A DNA stretch of 64,000 bases. Origin: Nocardia nova NBRC 15556. GTDB taxonomy: Bacteria; Actinomycetota; Actinomycetes; Mycobacteriales; Mycobacteriaceae. Made by a program: the position numbers and the translations under genes. The DNA lies in assembly GCF_001613005.1 (NCBI RefSeq), contig NZ_BDBN01000036.1:1-64000 (forward strand), given 5' to 3'. Below are positions 40,901-48,142 of this stretch, piece by piece (the first letter of the stretch is position 1; each line of letters opens with the position of its first letter). A model generated the notes under the pieces. That model did no database searches and was not told where the DNA came from. It saw nothing but the letters and a program-made list of their open reading frames with translations.

Positions 40901-43138
40901 TCGATCCCGCTGACCACGGCCGCGCTCGACGGCTGCTTACAGCTGATCGCCGCCGCCGGCCGGGAAATCCTGCCCGCGGCCGGGCTCGCGGTACCGGTAG
41001 CCATCGGGTCCGTATGGCTTTCCGATGCGCCCCGTGTACTGCTGACCGAGGCGCACGCGTTCGTGCGCGGGCACGAGCCGGGCGGGCTGCTGTGCGACGT
41101 CATCGCGGTGGACCAGGACGATGCCCCGGCAGTGGCACTGCTCGACGTGCGAATCACATTCGCGGACAAGGCTTTCGACTCCCGGCAAGCGGCGAGAGAT
41201 CCGTCCGGGCACACGGTCGTCTACCGGCCGCCCGGAAACGCCGGCTTCGACGGCGACCGTCCCGACGCTGCCACCGATGACGGTCTGTACGCCCAACCCC
41301 GGATGACTCGTGCGGCGGTGCCGGACGATGCGCCGCGCGAACGCGCGAGTGCCGGTGTTGTTTCCGGAGTCGCCACCGGATCGGGAATGAACCTGCTTCT
41401 CGACCGCACCGCCGCGCGCGGACGAGCCGAGTACGACGCGACGGTCGCCACGGCACCGGAGTGGGCGAACTCCGTACTGCGCGAGGAACAGTGGATTGCT
41501 GTGCCGTTCTCCGCGGACGCCGCGCGGGCGGTGCACCCGACCGTCGAGCGGGCGTCGGTCGTCGGAGAATCGCGCCTCGCGAAGTCGATCGCCCGCGCGC
41601 TGGACCGCCACCTCCCCGCCGAGCGGATCGCCCGCGAGCCCGGCGAGTCGACGGCCTTGGCGGCAGCGGCACAAGGACGGGCGCCCACAGCCGTGGTGCT
41701 GGTCTGGGCGGAAGCACTCTCGGTGCCTCGGCACGACGCGTTCGGCCCGGGAACCGACACGAGTCCGGTCGTCCCCGCACTAGAGCGAGCCTTGCGCGTC
41801 CTGCAGCAGGTGATCGCCGCGGAAACGACGGCGAGCCTCACCGTGGTGCTGCGGGATCCGGCATCCGTCGAACACAATGCTGTCGCCGCGCTGGTCCGGA
41901 CCCTGCAGCTGGAATCCGGCCGACCGGTGCGCCTGATCTGGTCCGACGAATCGGGCGCCGACATCGTGCGCGAGCTCGTGCTCGACTCGCGGGGGCCGGC
42001 GGAAGTGCGCGTGGAAGGTGCGCGGACGCTGATGCGGCGGTTCCGGCGACTCGGCGGAGCGGGCTCCGGGGTCCCGATCTGTGCCGACGGCACCTACGTG
42101 GTCACCGGCGGGCTCGGCGCGCTGGGGGCCGCCGCGGTGCGGTGGCTGCTCGAGCAGGGAGCACGCGATGTGGTCGTCCTGACCCGGCGTCCGCGACCGC
42201 TGCCGCCGCTGCTCGACGGCGCCGAGGACCGCGTGGTGGTCGTGCGCTGTGATGTCGCCGATCGCGCGGACCTGGCCAACGCCCTCGACGACATCCGAGC
42301 GTGCGGATCGACGATCCGAGGTCTGGTGCATTCCGCCGGTGTGCTGCACGACGCCGAATTCGACCGCGTGACATGCGAATCTCTGGCCTTGCACTTCGAA
42401 CCGAAAACGACCGCGGCCGTCTCGCTGCTCGAACTGACGGCGAGCGACCCGGTCGACTTCACCCTCCTGTTCTCCTCCGCCACCGGTCTGTTCGGGGCAC
42501 CCGGACAGGCCGCGTACGCCGCCGCCAACGCGGCAGTGGATGCGCTCGCGCACGGCGCCACCGGCCGATCGGTGACCAGCATCGCCTGGGGCAGCTGGGA
42601 CGCCGGGCTCGCCCGCTCCGCCGGAGGCGCCGCACATCTGCGGACCGCCGGCATCACCCCTTTCGATGCCGCTCGCGGCATGTCCGTGCTGTCCGCGATT
42701 CTCGGCCGCCCGCAGGCGGTGGTGCTCGCGCTGGACTACACGCCCACCGACGACCCGGGACCGGTCGCGGCCAGACTGCGCGAGGCGCTGGCTCCCGCGG
42801 GTTCGCTCGGGGCCGATTTGCCGGGTGGACGCTCGCCGGGCTCGGCAAACACTGCGGCCGACAGACGTCCGTCCCTAGTTGCCGACGCGGGCGAGGATGT
42901 ACAGCGAATAGTGCGCGCCACGGTCGCGAACGTACTGTCGCGAGACGTCGAATTCGTCGATCCCGAAGCCGATTTCGCGACACTGAATCTGTCCTCGCTG
43001 CTGGCCATAGATCTGCGACGCCGTCTGGAGCACCGGCTGGGGATGCGGATCGCCACCGCCGAGCTGTTCGACAACCCCTCTGTCACGGCGTTGTCGGCCG
43101 CGTTGGCGCTTCGAATGCCGCGCCAGGAGCGACGATGA
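37925..43138 (+). CDS. Type I polyketide synthase, KS-AT-DH-KR-ACP
   Basis: A 1737-residue modular PKS. The ketosynthase (about 5-425) has Cys159 in DSACSSSL, His294 in ECHGTGT and His333 in KSNIGHLEAA. The acyltransferase (about 500-800) has Ser594 in GHSLGE; the specificity loop is FAAH (694-697), neither YASH nor HAFH. The dehydratase (about 840-1130) has H859-VVNG-VPTVP and Asp1002 in LDGCLQ. The ketoreductase has TGGLGALG (1394-1401), LHD (1474-1476), FSS with Ser1518 and Tyr1531. No enoylreductase or thioesterase is seen. The C-terminal ACP has LNLSSL with Ser1691. It is translationally coupled to the ACP before and the ligase after. Expected to extend a fatty acyl starter once or iteratively to an unsaturated or hydroxylated acyl-ACP. 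Confidence 0.93.
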   Translation: MTAVTPPISIIGIGCRVPGASGVNELWRLLIESRSGVGDPPPGRDGAGRGGYLDSITEFDNDRFSISDREAALMDPQQRLALEVAVEAIDDAGVGYRLSGSDTAVLFGACGFDHGAVVLGSGGQDAPYAVTGSALSIIANRISYALDLHGPSVVLDSACSSSLAAVDLAVRLLADDAVPYAIVGGVNLALLPHTSQYLEQGGFLAADGRCKPFDAAADGYVRGDGATVLVLQRTADAQREGNRCYAEIAGAAVGSDGRSNGLYAPNGRAQQQVIRTAWARAGLDARSAGYFECHGTGTPVGDAVEIEALATVLDAPGGAVKPYVGSIKSNIGHLEAAAGVTGLAKVALCLHHGTIVPTINFQRENPLLRLSERGLRVPGEVVGWPTDSGMPRCAGVSSFGFGGTNAHVVLREVEPGPVREARPPVLIGLTGRDEDELRDTATVLAGGEMSLSTLAATGRALPQPVRAAIVADEPDDAGDALRAVASGSRSPALLGVGGRRRGRVLFLFSGQGGQHAHMGRELAARYPEYARAAAETADAVANAGGPRVWTPRHGFADSVGATETVQPALFVYQVALARLLAAWGIEPDAVAGHSLGEIAAAVIAGALSLDDAAHLVTVRSRALGRLAGQGMMALLEATPDQARRLVEPLRAEVAVAAVNGPRAVVVSGTTRYMETLLRRARRRQYYVRPVPVDFAAHSPQVRALADEFTTALRAPVPRAPRVPVFSTARSGRVIDSAAMDTDYWIDNLCGTVDLDAAVESAVGRGYTSVVEISPHPVLAPAVRDYPELADAVFSAAHRDGEVTALLRTVGAMYLRGRDVDWSIQGATAGPAVERRWRRKTFPLLTRTATDPGRERLDDHVVNGVPTVPAAYWIRRLLDSVPGPIRLADFAVHERTDIADLAAVGYRSGSDLRVLLGPVSLASARAETAASPADILGWMRTVDDHRISATTADELDIDEFYTSLRTRGLDYGPRFRTLTAVRAGNRGAVGVFDSIPLTTAALDGCLQLIAAAGREILPAAGLAVPVAIGSVWLSDAPRVLLTEAHAFVRGHEPGGLLCDVIAVDQDDAPAVALLDVRITFADKAFDSRQAARDPSGHTVVYRPPGNAGFDGDRPDAATDDGLYAQPRMTRAAVPDDAPRERASAGVVSGVATGSGMNLLLDRTAARGRAEYDATVATAPEWANSVLREEQWIAVPFSADAARAVHPTVERASVVGESRLAKSIARALDRHLPAERIAREPGESTALAAAAQGRAPTAVVLVWAEALSVPRHDAFGPGTDTSPVVPALERALRVLQQVIAAETTASLTVVLRDPASVEHNAVAALVRTLQLESGRPVRLIWSDESGADIVRELVLDSRGPAEVRVEGARTLMRRFRRLGGAGSGVPICADGTYVVTGGLGALGAAAVRWLLEQGARDVVVLTRRPRPLPPLLDGAEDRVVVVRCDVADRADLANALDDIRACGSTIRGLVHSAGVLHDAEFDRVTCESLALHFEPKTTAAVSLLELTASDPVDFTLLFSSATGLFGAPGQAAYAAANAAVDALAHGATGRSVTSIAWGSWDAGLARSAGGAAHLRTAGITPFDAARGMSVLSAILGRPQAVVLALDYTPTDDPGPVAARLREALAPAGSLGADLPGGRSPGSANTAADRRPSLVADAGEDVQRIVRATVANVLSRDVEFVDPEADFATLNLSSLLAIDLRRRLEHRLGMRIATAELFDNPSVTALSAALALRMPRQERR

Positions 43139-44865
43139 TCAACCGCTTGGCGGCGACCGTCGCGGACCGGGCAGCGAAAACACCGGACGATCCGGCCTTC
43201 ACCGCGCTGTCGTACCCGGGCGGTCGGCCTACGGAGGCCACCGTCACAGTGTCCGAATTACACAGTGCGGCAGGCGCATTGGCCGAGCGGCTTCGCGAGC
43301 GGACATCGCCCGGTGATCGTGTCGCGATCCTGTGCGAGCACGGTCTCGACTATGTCGTCGCCTTTCTCGCCTGCCTCTACAGCGCCCGCACCGCGGTTCC
43401 GTTGTTTCCGATGGCGATGCGCCGCAATGCCGAACGGCTACGGACGATCCTCGTCGACGCCGAGCCGCGTCTGAGCCTCGTCTCGCCATGCTTGCCGACC
43501 GGCACGCCCGAATGTCCGGATGCCGACGCCATGCCGTACGGCGAACTCCTGACGGTGGATGTGCATGCCGGCACCGGCGACGTCCGAGTGGATCCGGCCG
43601 GCGCGCATCCCGCCTATCTCCAGTACACCTCCGGCTCCACCACTTCGCCTGCGGGAGTGTGCATCACCCACGCCAATCTCGCGGCGGTACTCGATCAGTT
43701 GCGTACGGCTCTGGCACCGGCCGACGACCGTCCGATGGTCACCTGGCTGCCGTTCTTCCACGATATGGGCCTGGTTTTCGCCCTGTCGCTGCCGCTGTAT
43801 CTGGGCGTTCATGCGATCACGATGCCACCGGCCGACTTCGCCAAACGGCCGATCCGATGGTTGCGCGCCTGCAGCGACTATCGCGCCGCCGCGACCGCCA
43901 GCCCGAATTTCGGTCTGGCACTGGCTGTTTCGGCCACAACGGCGGCGGAGCGCGACGGTCTCGATCTGTCCTCGCTGGATCTGCTGCTCAACGGGGCCGA
44001 ACCGATCCGCGCCACCGCTCTGGACGCCTTCACTCGCACCTTCGCCCCGTACGGATTCCGTCACCGGGCCCACACCGCGGGATACGGCCTGGCCGAGGCA
44101 ACCCTTCCGGTGACCATCTCGCGCCCGGAGGCGGAACCGGTATGCGTCGACTTCGACCGCGCCGCCCTGAGCTCGGGCCGGGCGACCGTCGCGTCCGCGC
44201 GCCACGACGGTATCGCGCTGGTCGACTGCGGCCGTCCCGCCGGGCAAACCGTGCGCATCGTCGATCCCGTAACGCGCCTACCGTGCGACGACAGTGCCGT
44301 CGGTGAGATATGGGTGCGGGGTCCGAATGTCGGCGCGGGATATGCGGGGCTGCGCGAGCGGACCGCGGCCACCTTCGGCGCAGTGCTCCCTGGACAGTCC
44401 GGAGCGTGGCTGCGCACCGGAGATCTCGGTTTCCTCCACGACGGGGGGCTCTACATCGCGGGCCGCCTGCGCGACACGATCGTCATCGACGGCCGCAACC
44501 ATTTCCCCGCCGATATCGAAGCCACCGCCGCCGACTCCGTGCCCGAACTGCGTCCCGGGCATATCGTGGCGTTCGGTGTCGATACCGGTGAGCGCGAGGA
44601 CCTCGTGGTCGTCGCCGAGGTGGTGAGCCCACCGGCCGCCGCGAGCGATATCGGCCGGCGGGTCCGGGCCGCGGTGGCGACCGTGCACGGCATCGCAGCG
44701 GCGGACGTGCTGTTGCTACCGCGCGGCGCGATTCCGAAGACCTCGAGCGGAAAGGTGCGCCGGGGCGAATGCCGCACCCGCTATCGGGCAGGGGAGTTCA
44801 GCGAGGAATTCGGCACCGACGCGGGCGCCCTCCGCGCGAACTCAGGTCGAATCCCGGCCGAGTAG
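43135..44865 (+). CDS. Fatty acyl-AMP ligase (FAAL, FadD type)
   Basis: A 576-residue ANL ligase that should activate a fatty acid as acyl-AMP and pass it to an ACP rather than CoA. FAAL-like motifs are QYTSGSTTSPAGVCITHANL, TWLPFFHDMGLVFAL, LLLNGAEPIRA, AGYGLAEATLPV, RTGDLGFLHDGGLYIAGR, VIDGRNHFPADIE and the C-terminal IPKTSSGKVRRGECR. ATGA overlap with the PKS. Its 3' end overlaps the convergent S4 gene by 24 bp. Partner of the ACP and PKS by analogy with FadD26-PpsA and FadD30-Pks6 pairs. Confidence 0.91.
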   Translation: MINRLAATVADRAAKTPDDPAFTALSYPGGRPTEATVTVSELHSAAGALAERLRERTSPGDRVAILCEHGLDYVVAFLACLYSARTAVPLFPMAMRRNAERLRTILVDAEPRLSLVSPCLPTGTPECPDADAMPYGELLTVDVHAGTGDVRVDPAGAHPAYLQYTSGSTTSPAGVCITHANLAAVLDQLRTALAPADDRPMVTWLPFFHDMGLVFALSLPLYLGVHAITMPPADFAKRPIRWLRACSDYRAAATASPNFGLALAVSATTAAERDGLDLSSLDLLLNGAEPIRATALDAFTRTFAPYGFRHRAHTAGYGLAEATLPVTISRPEAEPVCVDFDRAALSSGRATVASARHDGIALVDCGRPAGQTVRIVDPVTRLPCDDSAVGEIWVRGPNVGAGYAGLRERTAATFGAVLPGQSGAWLRTGDLGFLHDGGLYIAGRLRDTIVIDGRNHFPADIEATAADSVPELRPGHIVAFGVDTGEREDLVVVAEVVSPPAAASDIGRRVRAAVATVHGIAAADVLLLPRGAIPKTSSGKVRRGECRTRYRAGEFSEEFGTDAGALRANSGRIPAE

Positions 44866-45228
44866 CCGATCGGTTTCGCGGCGTTCGCGCTTGGTGGGGC
44901 GTCCGGCGCCGCGGTCGCGCTTGGGCATCGCGGCGACGATTTCCGGTGCGGGTGGCGGAGGGCTCTTGTCGATATAGCATTGCGTCGCGATCGAAGCGCC
45001 GACGCGTTTCACGACCGGGCGGACCACGACGACGATGCGTTCGGCCCCGGCATTGCGGACCCGCACCTCATCACCGGGCTTGATCTGTTGAGCGGGTTTG
45101 ACCGTCGTGCCGTTGACACGCACATGACCGCCGCGGCACGCGGTGGCTGCGGCGGATCGCGTTTTGAACAGCCGGACAGCCCAGATCCAGGAGTCGACCC
45201 GAGCTGTAGCTGGTTGTGCCTGTTCCAG
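44842..45228 (-). CDS. S4-domain RNA-binding protein (Hsp15-like) with apparent CTG start
   Basis: A 128-residue protein. The S4 domain runs from ARVDSWIWAVRLFKTRSAAA through GHVRVNGTTVKPAQQIKPGD, and the tail is basic (MPKRDRGAGRPTKRERRETD). It probably binds rRNA, as Hsp15-type proteins do on stalled 50S subunits. No ATG, GTG or TTG lies in frame between the upstream stop and the S4 core. CTG at 45228-45226 has GAGGAG five bases upstream and gives a normal family N-terminus, so CTG is the best start. An internal GTG would remove half the S4 domain. Confidence 0.82.
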   Translation of the reverse strand: MEQAQPATARVDSWIWAVRLFKTRSAAATACRGGHVRVNGTTVKPAQQIKPGDEVRVRNAGAERIVVVVRPVVKRVGASIATQCYIDKSPPPPAPEIVAAMPKRDRGAGRPTKRERRETDRLLGRDST

Positions 45229-45240
45229 TTTCGCTCCTCA

Positions 45241-45274
45241 CAGTAGGCCCGGCGGGTCACCGCCGGGCCTACTG
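45241..45274 (-). terminator. Hairpin terminator after the NlpC/P60 gene
   Basis: A perfect 15-bp stem CAGTAGGCCCGGCGG with a GTCA loop, between the NlpC/P60 gene and the S4 gene on the same strand. Confidence 0.87.
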
Positions 45275-45289
45275 TCGAGCGGAAAACGA

Positions 45290-45967
45290 CTAGGCGACGC
45301 GGCGTGCGGTGACGATCGAGTCGGGGTCCAGATGCGCGTAGCTGACGGTCTCACCCGACTGCGGCGCCTGGAGAATCTTGCCATCCCCGGCGTACATGGA
45401 CACGTGGCCGCCACCGTTCTGGATGACGAGGTCGCCCGGCTTCAGGTCCTGGAAGGCGACCGGCTTGCCGACGTGCGACTGTTCGAAGCTGGTACGCGGC
45501 AGCTGAATTCCGGCCTGCTTGTACGCCCACTGCACCAGACCGGAGCAGTCGAAGTTCGAAGGACCGGAAGCGCCCCACACGTAGTCGGCGCCGATCTTGC
45601 TGCGCGCAGCGTCGAGCGCGACGTCACCGACGCCGTGCTGCTGCTGCGGCTGGCCGAACATGCCACTCATCGGGTTCTGCGCGGCGTTGGGGATGCTGGG
45701 CGCGATCGCCTGCGAGCTCAGCGCCTGCTGAACTCCCTTGATCTGATCCGCGTGATCGGCGAGCACCTGGTTCGCCTGGCTGACTTGCTGGTCGAAATCC
45801 GAACCCAACGGAACGTCGAAGTTGCCGACGCCGGGAACGTTGATCGTGGCCGCCATGGCCGGAATCGCTGGAATCGCACCGGTTGTGGCCGCTACTGCGC
45901 CGCAGACCAGCGCACCCTTGACGGAATTCGGCAGCCGAGATTCCCGTTGCAGACTGTGTTTACCCAC
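45290..45967 (-). CDS. Secreted NlpC/P60 peptidoglycan endopeptidase
   Basis: A 225-residue exported hydrolase cutting D-Glu-DAP-type bonds in peptidoglycan stems. A signal peptide ends near AIPAMAATI. A linker with a short coiled-coil-like stretch and QPQQQHG precedes the NlpC/P60 domain: Cys in SNFDCSGLVQWAYKQAG, His in NGGGHVSMYAGDGKI, and the third polar residue in LQAPQSGETV. GTG start with AGGAG upstream. The c-di-AMP riboswitch in front links its expression to wall and osmotic status, as for resuscitation and NlpC/P60 genes in other actinobacteria. Confidence 0.93.
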   Translation of the reverse strand: MGKHSLQRESRLPNSVKGALVCGAVAATTGAIPAIPAMAATINVPGVGNFDVPLGSDFDQQVSQANQVLADHADQIKGVQQALSSQAIAPSIPNAAQNPMSGMFGQPQQQHGVGDVALDAARSKIGADYVWGASGPSNFDCSGLVQWAYKQAGIQLPRTSFEQSHVGKPVAFQDLKPGDLVIQNGGGHVSMYAGDGKILQAPQSGETVSYAHLDPDSIVTARRVA

Positions 45968-45984
45968 CGAGCTGAGTCTCCTGT

Positions 45985-46128
45985 TTCTTCCTTGCCCACG
46001 CGCCGACCGGGTTAGCTGACGGGTTCGGACCGGGAAGATTCGGCCCTACCCCATCGACCTTGCGACCGAAGAGGATTCACCCCAGTAACCTGGGTCCCCG
46101 GTTCAGCGATCGAGCTGCCCACTCGACT
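45985..46128 (-). ncRNA. ydaO/yuaA-type c-di-AMP riboswitch
   Basis: On the minus strand the leader of the NlpC/P60 gene contains, in order, CTGAACCGGGGACCCAGG, GGGGTGAATCCTCTTCGG, GGGTAGGGCCGAAT, CCGGTCCGAACCCGTCAGCT and AACCCGGTCGGCG, the conserved blocks of the ydaO aptamer. It ends about 20-25 nt before the GTG, next to GGCAAGGAAG. In characterised cases c-di-AMP binding turns expression off. Outer boundaries are approximate. The 285 bp further upstream hold no gene that I can support and should contain the promoter. Confidence 0.88.
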
Positions 46129-46413
46129 GCTGATTAGGCGGTGACTCAGCGGGCCGCCCCTCTAATGAAGCGACATACTCCGCGAAGTCACGAAGAGATT
46201 ACGACGGCTCGGTGTTGTTGTCCACCCCACACGACGGCGTGTCTGCCCGCGTGTCGCCAAAACGCCAGGACCACCCCCGATTACAGCCCGACGAATCCAT
46301 CTGCTATGGAGATCACGGCGCGGTATCCACGGCTCTGCCCTCGTTATCGAAACGAGTCGCCCGGGGCGTTACATCCGTGGCATTTCGTCGGCGGCATTAG
46401 ATCGGCGGCCGAT

Positions 46414-46698
46414 TCACGCCTCACCGTGCGGACGGACCGCCCGCTCGAGTTCCGCGATGCGTCCTCGCGCGTCCGCCAGTTCTGTTTCCAGCCGACCCAG
46501 CGCGATCACGAGCGGACCGACCGCCAGATCCGCCACCAGTTGCGGATCGTCGTACCCCTGCGCGATCGCGTGCAGGATGTTGTCGCGAATCTGCCGGGCG
46601 ACGCTCGCTCCGGCCGGCACGTCCCAGGACCCGACGACCTCGGCCACCGTGGGGTTCGGCCGATCGCCGGACTGCTGATCTTCCGAATCGGTGGACAT
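46414..46698 (-). CDS. Small conserved-looking protein of unknown function
   Basis: A 94-residue soluble protein, not recognised. The first 25 residues are polar (STDSEDQQSGDRPN); the rest looks helical with a likely coiled coil (LGRLETELADARGRIAELERAV). ATG preceded by GCAGGAGGGGT, a strong ribosome site, which supports it being real. Divergent from the AAA ATPase gene and upstream of the NlpC/P60 gene on the same strand. Confidence 0.65.
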   Translation of the reverse strand: MSTDSEDQQSGDRPNPTVAEVVGSWDVPAGASVARQIRDNILHAIAQGYDDPQLVADLAVGPLVIALGRLETELADARGRIAELERAVRPHGEA

Positions 46699-46862
46699 GA
46701 CCCCTCCTGCGGGCATTTCGGACCTCGATCAGCCACCAGCGTAGAGAGCCCCTCGCGCCCGGTCATCCCCGCACAGCGGCTGCCATTCGCTCGGATAGCG
46801 CAATCTAGGACATCCCCTATATATCCCGAGATTTCGGTGCGAACGCGCTACGGTGTCGGGGC

Positions 46863-48047
46863 ATGGACCCCGTGCGGAATCCGTATGCCCCGGGCGCCGG
46901 CCAGCGCCCGCCCGAACTCGCCGGGCGCGACAAACAGCTCGACGCGTTCGACATCGTGCTCGAACGCATCTCGCGCGGGCGTCCCGAACGCAGTGTGATG
47001 CTCACCGGCCTACGCGGCGTGGGAAAGACCGTGCTGCTCAACCAACTTCGGTCCACGGCCCGCTCGCGCGGCTGGGGGACCGGCAAACTGGAGGCTCGCC
47101 CGGATCAGGAATTGCGGCGACCGCTGGCATCGGCGCTGCATATGGCGGTGCGCCAGATCGCGGTCGCCCACCGCAATCCCGAGATGGTCGACGATTTCCT
47201 GGGCATCCTGAAGGCCTTCGCCCTGCGCGCGACCGCCGACAAGGGGATGCGGGAACGCTGGCAGCCCGGTATCGACGTCCCGGCCGTCACCGGGCGCGCG
47301 GACTCCGGTGACATCGAGATCGATCTGGTGGAGTTGCTGCTGGAGGCCGCCCAGCTCGCCCGAGATATCGGCGTAGGCATCGCCGTGTTCATCGACGAGA
47401 TGCAGGATCTGGGACCGGCCGATATCTCCGCGATCTGCGGCGCCTGCCACGAATTGAGCCAGGAGACAGCGCCGTTGATCGTGGTGGGCGCGGGCCTGCC
47501 ACATCTGCCGGCCGTTCTCTCGGCCTCCAAGAGCTATTCCGAGCGCCTTTTCGGCTACCACCGTATCGACCGACTCGATCGCGATTCCGCGGACCGCGCG
47601 CTGATCGCCCCCGCCGAGCGCGAGGCGGTGGAGTTCACCGAGGAGGCCCTGAAAGCCCTGTACGACAAGGCAGATGGGTACCCCTATTTCGTCCAGGCCT
47701 ACGGTAAGGCCACGTGGGATGTGGCCGCCCGCAGCCCGATCGGCGCCGAGGATGTGGAACTGGCCGCCCCCGCGGCCGAGGAGGAGTTGGCGGTCGGATT
47801 CTTCGGCTCCCGCTATGAACGGGCAACTCCGGCCGAGCGCGAGTACATGCGGGCGATGGCCGATCTGGCCGGCGACGACGGGCCGGTGCCGACCGCGGCG
47901 GTCGCCCAGGAGCTGGGCCGCAAACCCGCGTCGTTGTCTCCGGCCCGGGACGGACTCATCAAGAAGGGGCTGATCTACTCCGCCGAGCGGGGCACCATCG
48001 GCTTCACGGTGCCGCATTTCGGGCGGTACCTGCGCGGCGTGCAGTAA
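46863..48047 (+). CDS. AAA ATPase of the ORC/STAND-like type
   Basis: A 394-residue ATPase. It starts NPYAPGAGQRPPELAGRDKQ, then Walker A MLTGLRGVGKTVLLNQL, Walker B GIAVFIDEMQDLGP and sensor-like LIVVGAGLPHLP. The C-terminal 80 residues look like a winged helix (AVAQELGRKPASLSPARDGL, KGLIYSAERGTIGFTVPHFG). This is the architecture of archaeal-ORC-like and DUF4062-near AAA proteins common in actinobacteria, function unknown. The divergent small gene shares its promoter region. Confidence 0.85.
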   Translation: MDPVRNPYAPGAGQRPPELAGRDKQLDAFDIVLERISRGRPERSVMLTGLRGVGKTVLLNQLRSTARSRGWGTGKLEARPDQELRRPLASALHMAVRQIAVAHRNPEMVDDFLGILKAFALRATADKGMRERWQPGIDVPAVTGRADSGDIEIDLVELLLEAAQLARDIGVGIAVFIDEMQDLGPADISAICGACHELSQETAPLIVVGAGLPHLPAVLSASKSYSERLFGYHRIDRLDRDSADRALIAPAEREAVEFTEEALKALYDKADGYPYFVQAYGKATWDVAARSPIGAEDVELAAPAAEEELAVGFFGSRYERATPAEREYMRAMADLAGDDGPVPTAAVAQELGRKPASLSPARDGLIKKGLIYSAERGTIGFTVPHFGRYLRGVQ

Positions 48048-48109
48048 TTCTTCGACCGCCGATTTCGCCGGAGGCCTACCGGCGGGTAACCAAGCCTTCT
48101 ACACTCAAA

Positions 48110-48125
48110 TGTGATCCTGATCACG
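48110..48125 (+). promoter_or_regulatory. CRP/GlxR-type site before the acyl-CoA dehydrogenase gene
   Basis: TGTGA-TCCTGA-TCACG, one mismatch from TGTGA-N6-TCACA, 18 bp before the start codon. At this distance binding would overlap the start of transcription and probably repress. Match is seen; regulator is inferred. Confidence 0.6.
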
Positions 48126-48142
48126 TTTCGAGGGAGGGTCCC

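Noticed and set aside
46141..46413. A protein-coding gene on the plus strand upstream of the AAA ATPase
   Set aside because: The open frame has no ribosome site or recognisable motif and lies opposite the promoter region of the riboswitch-controlled gene.
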